This document shows, piece after piece, positions 8,559 through 14,866 of a DNA stretch of 33,168 nt. The notes under the pieces are model-generated. The model was not told the origin of the DNA. It did no database searches and worked only from the letters and a program-made list of their open reading frames with translations. The stretch lies in NCBI GenBank assembly GCA_022708055.1, contig JAKIZK010000018.1, positions 1-33,168 of the forward strand. The letters run 5' to 3'. This stretch comes from Bacteroidota bacterium (lineage in GTDB: Bacteria > Bacteroidota > Bacteroidia > Chitinophagales > Chitinophagaceae). How positions within the stretch are numbered: the stretch's first letter is position 1; every line of letters begins with the position of its first letter. The position numbers and the translations under genes are program-made.

Positions 8559-9068
8559 ATGAATAAGCCTTTATATCAGTTTTTTACAAAAGATCATCGT
8601 CGTATTGAACAGCTTTTGGATCAGGCCTGTGAAAACCCAGATGTGATTGATTTGGAATATTATCATCAGTTTCGCACGGGCATACTGAAGCATATTAAAA
8701 TGGAAGAAAAAATACTTTTCCCTGCGGCTCAAAGAGCTAATGGAAATATTCCCATTCCACTAGCTGCTAAGCTGAGATTAGACCATGGTGCGATTACTTC
8801 ATTAATGGTGCTGCCCCCTACGCTTGATGTAATAAAAGTAGTGCGTATTATTCTGGATGAGCATGATTTACTGGAAGAGGAGCCGGGAGGTATGTATGAT
8901 AAATGTGAGCAATTGACGGAGTTTGAAACGGATCATATTATCAAACAATTGGAGGCCACTTCTGAAGTGCCCGTGCACCCACCCAATGAAGCAGTTTATG
9001 CAATGCAAGCAGCGAAAAATGCATTAAGAAGAGCCGGTTATGATTATGAAGAAATGATCAATAGTTGA
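8559..9068 (+). CDS. Hemerythrin-like HHE domain protein
   Basis: A 169-residue cytosolic protein with a four-helix hemerythrin/HHE fold. Candidate ligands of a diiron (or heme/metal) centre are H13 (DHRRIE), H36, H45 and E49 (HIKMEEKILFPAA), H76 (LDHGAIT) and H102 with nearby acidic residues (DEHDLLEEE). Proteins of this type bind O2 or react with NO or peroxide, and some (RIC/YtfE) help to repair Fe-S clusters; which role applies is not known. It lacks the N-terminal ScdA domain of RIC proteins. It stands about 1.3 kb upstream of the Crp/Fnr-respiratory cluster, a suggestive but unproven association with O2 or NO biology. It converges on the beta-propeller lipoprotein with an 8-nt gap. Confidence 0.85.
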   Translation: MNKPLYQFFTKDHRRIEQLLDQACENPDVIDLEYYHQFRTGILKHIKMEEKILFPAAQRANGNIPIPLAAKLRLDHGAITSLMVLPPTLDVIKVVRIILDEHDLLEEEPGGMYDKCEQLTEFETDHIIKQLEATSEVPVHPPNEAVYAMQAAKNALRRAGYDYEEMINS

Positions 9069-9076
9069 CAATATAT

Positions 9077-10093
9077 TTATCTGCTAATAGGTTGTGGAGT
9101 TGAGTACAATGCATTATTTGCTCCACCCAATAAGTGCATTTTTTTATCACCACCATTCACTGCATCACAACTGGCGATGGAAAAGGTAGTACCCAGCCCC
9201 AGTGTATGAAAATAGACTCTTTTGTCATCGGGGGTAAAATAGGGTACAGCATTTGAAAGATTGTCGTCCATTAATATTTTTTTATCAGTACCATCGGGGC
9301 GAATGCGTACAATATCACTGTTAAAAGGGGTCATAAAAAACGGACAGGTTGTAAATGAAAGATAAGTACCGCTATTACTCCAGCAGGGATCAAAACAATA
9401 TAGATTATCGTTGGTAACTCTGGTTTCATTATTCAGCTCATGATTGGTTGCATTGTAATCAGCTACAAATATTTCAAAATCATCGTTCCAGCCATTTAGT
9501 TTATCATTGGGTAGCGATACATAAACTATTTTGTTTCCATCGGGCGACCAGGCCGGGTCTGCATACACTTTATTTTGAGTGGAAATAATAAAAGGATTGT
9601 TTCCATTTATATCAGTAACAATAAGCCTCCACTCATAATTATTAAAACCTCTTGCAGGATCTGTACAATAAGCTGCCATTAATATCTTATTGCCGTCGGG
9701 GCTAAATTTTGCAACACCTTGTTTTTGCCAGCCAAATTTTCCTTTGGGAATTATGAGCCGTGGATTGCTGCCATCAATATTAAACACCATCAGTTCGGCA
9801 TTGTCATAGTCACTGGTTGCATTGTCGGTTTGCAATGGCCCCTTTTTGATTGATCTATAGCAAAGAAATTTTGAATTGTCATATGACGCCCTTGGCCACC
9901 AATAATTATAAGATAAATCATTGGTCAGGTTTTTTTCCGATTGTCCGTCGTAGCTAAATATTTGTACTACAGCCTGTGTGGCATCACTCTTATCATACAA
10001 TATTTTAATATTGCTAACCGGCGGCTCTACCGGACCCGGATTGCATGAGTAGATAAATGACAATATCAGAAAAATGGGTATATACTTCTTCAT
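9077..10093 (-). CDS. TolB-like beta-propeller (PD40) lipoprotein
   Basis: A 338-residue predicted lipoprotein: MKKYIPIF, a hydrophobic core and a Cys at 17 (FIYSC) followed by a Pro-rich linker. The rest consists of WD40-like PD40 blades with recurring signatures: FSPDGNKIL, WSPDGNKIV, WSNSGTYLSF and FTPDDKRVYF, each preceded by a strand containing 'n.dG.np'. The fold is that of the TolB C-terminal propeller, a protein-interaction platform in the periplasm or at the outer membrane. No Tol-Pal genes are nearby, so it should not be called TolB. It converges on the hemerythrin gene; upstream lies 272 nt of non-coding DNA shared with the divergent Crp/Fnr gene. Confidence 0.82.
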   Translation of the reverse strand: MKKYIPIFLILSFIYSCNPGPVEPPVSNIKILYDKSDATQAVVQIFSYDGQSEKNLTNDLSYNYWWPRASYDNSKFLCYRSIKKGPLQTDNATSDYDNAELMVFNIDGSNPRLIIPKGKFGWQKQGVAKFSPDGNKILMAAYCTDPARGFNNYEWRLIVTDINGNNPFIISTQNKVYADPAWSPDGNKIVYVSLPNDKLNGWNDDFEIFVADYNATNHELNNETRVTNDNLYCFDPCWSNSGTYLSFTTCPFFMTPFNSDIVRIRPDGTDKKILMDDNLSNAVPYFTPDDKRVYFHTLGLGTTFSIASCDAVNGGDKKMHLLGGANNALYSTPQPISR

Positions 10094-10365
10094 TTCAGTT
10101 GATTTTAATGGATAGTAGAAAGCAAATACGATGCAGTTTTAAAATAGAGTTTGTTAAATAATTTAAAAGCCTTTCAGTTGGATAATATTAAAATTCAAAG
10201 GGGATCATCAAAATCTGGCAAGCTAGAGAATCATTAAGGTGTTAACTTGACAAATCAGTAATTGTTTTCCAAACATTAATCACCTGCAAACCTAATTTTA
10301 ATCATAATATAGAAACTACTTGTGGCTAAACTTAGTATAACAATTCAAAAAAAATAAACCTTCAA

Positions 10366-11094
10366 GTGACCTCAGTTTCTTTACAAAAATCTGAATGTTT
10401 TACTTGTAAAGTAAGAAGTTGCTCCATATTGGATACTTGTGGCAATGAAACACTGGCAGCTGTAAGCAATTATAAACTTTCAAAGAGTATTCGTAAAGGG
10501 GAGAAATTGTTTTCCGAGGGTGACCCGATTCGTGGTGTGTGTTTTATTAAAAAAGGGTATGTAAAAATTGAACTCAATGGCAAACAGGGCAGACCCTTGA
10601 TATTAAAAATTGCCGGAAGAGGCGCAATTTTGGGATATAGAATTAACTCAAAACATACATATTATTCTTTTTCTGCCACCGCTGCATCCGATGTGCAGTA
10701 TTGTTATATTCCCAATGAATCATTTAATGTTATTCTTCAAAAATGCCCTGATTTAAAACTGCAGATCATTAATCAGTTACTTGATGATTTGGAGATAGCC
10801 GAGAAGAAAGCTATTTATCTCGCACATAAAACGGTAAGAGAAAAAATTGCAGAGGCTTTATTATTATTAGCAGAAGCCTATCAGTATGAAATAAAAAGAC
10901 AAAGTTTCAAAATCAATCTTTGCCGCCAAGATATTGCCGACCTGGCCGGTACTACCAAAGAGCAGGTTTCAAAAACGCTAAAGGAGTTTGAAAAAGAAAA
11001 ACTGATTAAATGTTCTGCAAAAAAATTCAGTTATATAAATATTCAATTATTAAAAGAAGTAGTTGGAAACACCTATGCTCCACACTCCATATAA
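10366..11094 (+). CDS. Crp/Fnr-family transcription regulator with N-terminal cysteine cluster
   Basis: A 242-residue regulator. The start is GTG at 10366, retained because it includes a cysteine cluster C11-x2-C14-x4-C19-x5-C25. A cyclic-nucleotide-binding-type jelly roll follows (about 35-150; EGDPIRGVCFIKKGYVKIEL), then a dimerization helix and a C-terminal winged helix with HTH residues CRQDIADLAGTTKEQVSKTL (about 186-205). FNR-type proteins use such N-terminal Cys residues plus one internal Cys for an O2/NO-sensitive [4Fe-4S] cluster; the spacing differs slightly from E. coli FNR, so a cluster is inferred. It is the first gene of the respiratory cluster, 133 nt upstream of the subunit IIa-like gene, and is the obvious candidate to control it. 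Confidence 0.9.
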   Translation: MTSVSLQKSECFTCKVRSCSILDTCGNETLAAVSNYKLSKSIRKGEKLFSEGDPIRGVCFIKKGYVKIELNGKQGRPLILKIAGRGAILGYRINSKHTYYSFSATAASDVQYCYIPNESFNVILQKCPDLKLQIINQLLDDLEIAEKKAIYLAHKTVREKIAEALLLLAEAYQYEIKRQSFKINLCRQDIADLAGTTKEQVSKTLKEFEKEKLIKCSAKKFSYINIQLLKEVVGNTYAPHSI

Positions 11095-11115
11095 TAAAGG
11101 GATTGTTCTTTAAAA

Positions 11116-11133
11116 AAATACGAAACCGTATTT
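11116..11133. repeat. 18-bp perfect dyad AAATACG-AAAC-CGTATTT upstream of the oxidase genes
   Basis: Arms of 7 bp with a 4-bp spacer, lying 22 nt after the Crp/Fnr stop and about 95 nt before the 61-aa gene. A second, shorter dyad TTCG-CTAA-CGAA follows at about 11151-11162. It could be an operator or a weak terminator of the regulator gene; there is no U-run on the plus strand. It is not a TTGAT-N4-ATCAA FNR box. Confidence 0.45.
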
Positions 11134-11227
11134 ATCTCAATATTTATCGCTTCGCTAACGAATTCCAGAGTTTTATCGCAAGTAGCTTTATGTCAGAAAC
11201 TTATTGTTGCAGTAAAACTTTTTTATT

Positions 11228-11413
11228 ATGGAAAACGATCAGCAACCTGAAATCAAGAAAGTCCCCTTTTACAGAATGATTATGGATGACTTTATGCTGT
11301 TACTCTTTTTGGGAGTTACCATCTATGCCATTTTTTACCTGCTGTGGGGTGTTATGGAACTTTCCAATTTGCCCTCGATACCCGAGGAAATAAAAAATAA
11401 CCTGATAAAATAA
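11228..11413 (+). CDS. Small one-helix membrane protein, candidate oxidase subunit IIa
   Basis: A 61-residue protein: polar N-terminus (MENDQQPEIKKVPFYRMIMD), one membrane helix (about 21-43, DFMLLLFLGVTIYAIFYLLW) and a short polar tail. It is 24 nt upstream of the CuA subunit gene. In ba3-type (B-family) oxidases of Thermus a tiny one-helix subunit IIa is encoded just before subunits II and I; size, topology and position all match that arrangement. Sequence similarity alone is too weak to prove it. ATG 11228 is the only plausible start. Confidence 0.72.
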   Translation: MENDQQPEIKKVPFYRMIMDDFMLLLFLGVTIYAIFYLLWGVMELSNLPSIPEEIKNNLIK

Positions 11414-11437
11414 ATTCTATTTTTTAAAAAGCCAGTT

Positions 11438-12361
11438 ATGAGTTTATTAAGTCCTGTTGAAGGTTGGTACTACAAGAAAGTATCCAAAGACGAAAAAATG
11501 TGGATGGTAATTGCGCTCATTCTTTGTCTCTCCTTATTTGTATGGATGATTATGTGGCATGTGTATGGAAAACAAAATCCATCGAGCATCACATATCGTA
11601 CCAGCACAGCTGAGTTTGGAAAACTAAGTGAAGCGTATATCAAAAAGAATATGATAGGCGCTGACAATGGGGTACCAGTAGTACGGCCCGATGCAAATAG
11701 TGATGTATTCCTGCTTGCTGAAATGTGGCGCTGGAGTCCTGTACTCGTTTTGCAGAAAGATCAATCCTACAAGTTTCATATCTCATCTAGAGATTTGGTA
11801 CATGGATTTTCCATTCAGCCTGTCAATATGAATTTTCAGGTTTACCCTACCTATGATTATGTTCTTGAATTTAAACCTACCGAGTCAGGCGAATTTAAAA
11901 TCATCTGCAATGAGTTTTGCGGCATTGGCCACCATGCCATGATTGGGAAAATAGTAGTTATAGAAAAAGATGAAGATTTAAAATTGTATGGGTATGAAAA
12001 TTTTAAGAAAGCAGCATCCACCGACACGGCAGCAAATAAAGACGTACCCTTAACTGATGCAGAAATGGCATTGATGGGTGAACAAATATATACACTTAAA
12101 GGATGTGGTGCTTGTCATAAAACCGATGGTAGCAGCCAGATAGCGCCTAGCTGGAAAGGACTTTTTGGCAAAGAAGAACATGTAATTGAGAATGGCAAGC
12201 AAATAAGTGTGAAAGTGGATGAATCATATATCAAAGAGTCCATCAAAGATCCAACCAAAAAGAAAACAGTAGGTTTTGAAAATACACCCATGCCGGTATT
12301 CCCCCTTACTGATGATGAAATAGCGCAAGTCATTGCCTATATCAAAACATTAAAAAACTAA
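11438..12361 (+). CDS. Heme-copper oxidoreductase subunit II with CuA site and fused cytochrome c
   Basis: A 307-residue membrane-anchored periplasmic electron-entry subunit. One transmembrane helix (about 21-43) as in B-family subunits II. The cupredoxin domain carries a full CuA ligand set: H122 (DLVHGF), C157, E159, C161, H165 and M168 in the motif CNEFCGIGHHAM. A C-terminal cytochrome c domain (about 205-305) has CGACH (C223, C226, H227) and the distal Met285 in NTPMP. Electrons from a periplasmic donor would pass heme c to CuA to subunit I. The gene is 18 nt upstream of the subunit I gene, and so translationally close. All metal sites are intact here, in contrast with the unusual residues of subunit I. 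Confidence 0.95.
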   Translation: MSLLSPVEGWYYKKVSKDEKMWMVIALILCLSLFVWMIMWHVYGKQNPSSITYRTSTAEFGKLSEAYIKKNMIGADNGVPVVRPDANSDVFLLAEMWRWSPVLVLQKDQSYKFHISSRDLVHGFSIQPVNMNFQVYPTYDYVLEFKPTESGEFKIICNEFCGIGHHAMIGKIVVIEKDEDLKLYGYENFKKAASTDTAANKDVPLTDAEMALMGEQIYTLKGCGACHKTDGSSQIAPSWKGLFGKEEHVIENGKQISVKVDESYIKESIKDPTKKKTVGFENTPMPVFPLTDDEIAQVIAYIKTLKN

Positions 12362-12379
12362 CCCGTAAAACTTGAAATT

Positions 12380-14047
12380 ATGTTTCGTACTTGCGATATT
12401 ACAGGATTTAAAGTTGACCTAAGGTCAGAAAAATTGATAAGGGCAAATGCTGTTTTTGCAGTCATTTCTTTATTACTTGCGGTAGTGGCAGCCATACTGC
12501 TTGTTTTTACAAGATACCAGCCGGTACATCTATTAGGGGCTGAGTGGTATTACCGCTTAGTTACTTTTCATGGTTTAAATGCACTTATATTCTGGATAAT
12601 CTTTTTTGAAGTAGCAGGGTTATACTTCGGCTCTACTGTTATTTTGAATACAAGATTTTGCGCACCCAAGCTCGGGTGGTTTGGCTTTGCATTGATGGTG
12701 GCCGGTCTTGTATTGTCCAATGTTATTATTCTGATGGGCAAGGCCGACGTTATGTTAACCTCTTACACACCGTTAAAGGCTCACCCATTGTATTATCTGG
12801 GCATCATATTATTTGCTGTGGGCGCATTGATTGCCGTTATTTTATTTTTTGGAAATTTGATGATAGCCAGGCGTGAAAAAACTTATGGCGAATCGTTGCC
12901 GCTGGTTGCTTATGGATTAATGACGGCAGCCATCATTGCAGTTATTACACTGGCTACCGGTGCTATCATTTATATCCCTACCTTCTTGTGGTCGCTGGGT
13001 CTTATTGAAAACGTAGATCCGGCTATGTATAAACTCATTTGGTGGGGGCTGGGTCACTCTTCTCAGCAAATCAATGTAGCGGCTATGGTTTCTATCTGGT
13101 ACATGGTTTCATTCCTGACCGTAGGCGGCACTTCTATTAATGAAAAAGTTTCCCGATCAGCATTTGTATTATATATTCTCTTTATTTGCCTGGCATCTGC
13201 ACACCATTTACTTACCGACCCCGGTGTTAGTAGCGCCTGGAAGGTTTGGAATACCAGCTATGCCATGTATCTTGCTGTATTAGCTTCCATGATTCATGCT
13301 TTTGCTGTTCCTTCTTCATTTGAGTCAGCACAAAGGCGATGGGGTTATAATAAAGGATTGTTTCAATGGCTTTCAAAAGCGCCGTGGGGCAATCCCGCTT
13401 TTGCCGCAATTATTTTGGCAGTTATAGGCTTTGGTTTTATTGGTGGAACCACCGGTGTCATCTTTGGTATGGAGCAAACCAATATTATTGTTCACAATAC
13501 GATTGCAATTCCCGGTCACTTCAAGGGTACGGTAGTTATAGGTACTACACTTACATTTATGGGAATCACTTATTATCTGATACCACTTATTTTCAGAAGA
13601 AAAATTGTAGGATTTAAGTGGGCTAAAATACAGCCCTGGATGTTTTTCATTGGCATTGCTTTGTTGTCTATTTCAATGATTGTATTAGGGCAAATGGGCG
13701 TGCCTCGCCGGCATTGGGATTCTACATTTTCGGGCGGACCTTTTACACATAATTTTAATCCGGCTGTAGATTTCTTCTGGGCTTTAATGATGCTGGGTGG
13801 TGTACTTGCATTTCTGGCAACGGTAATCTGGATATTAATTGTGGTTGTCTCCGTATTCTTTGGGCCAAAAGTGAATGGGCCGGCAGATATGCAACTTACC
13901 ATATCGCCTCTTGCACCTGCAGCAAAATCGCATAAAGGATTTGAAGCACCCGGTACGCTGGTGCTTACAATCATATTTTTACTGGTATTTATGGCACTCT
14001 TTTTCCTCAACTGGAAATGGCTGGCCGCTACCTGGAATGTAAACTAA
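12380..14047 (+). CDS. Heme-copper oxidoreductase subunit I with atypical active site
   Basis: A 555-residue, roughly 13-helix core subunit, closest in layout to B-family (ba3-type) enzymes. Conserved: low-spin heme ligand H64 (TFHGLNALIFW), CuB ligands H226 and H275-H276 (ASAHHLLTDPG), and high-spin heme ligand H380 (IPGHF). Unusual: helix VI reads GHSSQQIN, so the Tyr that is normally cross-linked to H226 (from H-P-x-V-Y) is absent and Gln residues stand there; and K382 replaces the second His of the usual H-F-H, normally the other low-spin heme ligand. The DNA is clean at both sites, with no frameshift. Loss of the Tyr is a feature of NO-reducing members of the superfamily, so an NO reductase or other non-standard activity is inferred. 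No subunit III is nearby. A hairpin follows the gene. Confidence 0.9.
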   Translation: MFRTCDITGFKVDLRSEKLIRANAVFAVISLLLAVVAAILLVFTRYQPVHLLGAEWYYRLVTFHGLNALIFWIIFFEVAGLYFGSTVILNTRFCAPKLGWFGFALMVAGLVLSNVIILMGKADVMLTSYTPLKAHPLYYLGIILFAVGALIAVILFFGNLMIARREKTYGESLPLVAYGLMTAAIIAVITLATGAIIYIPTFLWSLGLIENVDPAMYKLIWWGLGHSSQQINVAAMVSIWYMVSFLTVGGTSINEKVSRSAFVLYILFICLASAHHLLTDPGVSSAWKVWNTSYAMYLAVLASMIHAFAVPSSFESAQRRWGYNKGLFQWLSKAPWGNPAFAAIILAVIGFGFIGGTTGVIFGMEQTNIIVHNTIAIPGHFKGTVVIGTTLTFMGITYYLIPLIFRRKIVGFKWAKIQPWMFFIGIALLSISMIVLGQMGVPRRHWDSTFSGGPFTHNFNPAVDFFWALMMLGGVLAFLATVIWILIVVVSVFFGPKVNGPADMQLTISPLAPAAKSHKGFEAPGTLVLTIIFLLVFMALFFLNWKWLAATWNVN

Positions 14048-14083
14048 GACCCATTGCTTATACACTGTCCATAATTTCTAAAC

Positions 14084-14118
14084 GTACCGGGGTTAAATAA
14101 AGCCCCGGTACTTTTAAT
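14084..14118 (+). terminator. Strong hairpin between the subunit I and Sco genes
   Basis: GTACCGGGG (14084-14092) pairs perfectly with CCCCGGTAC (14103-14111) around a 10-nt loop, followed by TTTTAATC. The short U-run and the position 9 nt before the Sco start suggest partial termination or 3'-end protection inside the cluster. Confidence 0.75.
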
Positions 14119-14126
14119 CAGATGTA

Positions 14127-14864
14127 ATGAATTTTCGCAGATTTTGGATATTACCTTTTTGCATATTGCTTTGTGGATTCAATTTTCCGAATGAAAAAAA
14201 ATTTCTCTCACAAAAAATAGAAAACATTTCTGTATTTGATTCCAAAGGAAATGTCTTTGAATTATTTAGTTTAATTGGCAATAAGCCGTTGATCATTTCA
14301 CCTGTTTATACGAAATGTCCTTCAGTTTGCGGTATCATCAGTAATGGAGTACAGGTTGTTGTCAATAAACTTGGAAGCTTGGGCGATGATTTTAATATCG
14401 TTAGTTTTTCATTTGACAGTACAGATAAGGTTGAAGATCTGGCCTTTTACGAAAACCGCTGGAAAATGGACGGAATTCATTGGAAAACCATTTCTGCAAA
14501 TGCAGCACAGATAAAAAAACTGATGCATTCTATAGATTACCAGTATGAATACGATTCTGTAACAAAGGAATTTAATCATCCTTCCATCCTTATTGTGCTT
14601 ACTCCATCCGGAAAAATTTCAAGATACATTTATGGTATCAACCCATCAAAACGTGACTTGAAACTTGCAATCATTGAAGCGATGGCAGAAAAATCAAGAC
14701 CCGGTTTAATTAAAGGCTTTTACTTGCGTTGTTTTGGATATGACCCCATAACTAAAACTTACAAATTGGACTGGCGTTTTATTATTTCTACTTCTGCCGG
14801 ATTATTAATGATTGGATTGATAAGCTGGATTTTTATTAAATCATTTATAGTTTCAAAAGATTAG
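14127..14864 (+). CDS. SCO1/SenC-family copper chaperone
   Basis: A 245-residue exported thioredoxin-fold protein. A hydrophobic N-terminal segment (about 6-20) is followed by the Sco domain with the copper-binding CPSVC (C64, C68) and the distant histidine H151 (NHPSILIVL), the full Cu ligand set; a C-terminal membrane helix (about 217-238) anchors it. Sco proteins help to assemble the CuA centre of subunit II, which the neighbouring gene encodes with all ligands. It starts 12 nt after the terminator-like hairpin and ends 2 nt before the cytochrome b fusion gene, so those two are translationally coupled. Confidence 0.92.
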   Translation: MNFRRFWILPFCILLCGFNFPNEKKFLSQKIENISVFDSKGNVFELFSLIGNKPLIISPVYTKCPSVCGIISNGVQVVVNKLGSLGDDFNIVSFSFDSTDKVEDLAFYENRWKMDGIHWKTISANAAQIKKLMHSIDYQYEYDSVTKEFNHPSILIVLTPSGKISRYIYGINPSKRDLKLAIIEAMAEKSRPGLIKGFYLRCFGYDPITKTYKLDWRFIISTSAGLLMIGLISWIFIKSFIVSKD

Positions 14865-14866
14865 TA

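Noticed and set aside
9077-10093. TolB of a Tol-Pal system
   Set aside because: Only the propeller is shared; it is a lipoprotein without the TolB N-terminal domain and no tolQRA or pal gene is nearby.
11010-11279. 89-aa frame over the end of the Crp/Fnr gene and the following spacer
   Set aside because: It overlaps two well-supported genes in another frame, crosses the dyads and has no recognisable domain.
12380-14047. Ordinary aa3- or cbb3-type cytochrome c oxidase subunit I
   Set aside because: Helix VI lacks the H-P-E-V-Y motif of A-family enzymes, the gene set has no FixO/FixP-like partners of cbb3, and the HFH motif is changed to HFK.
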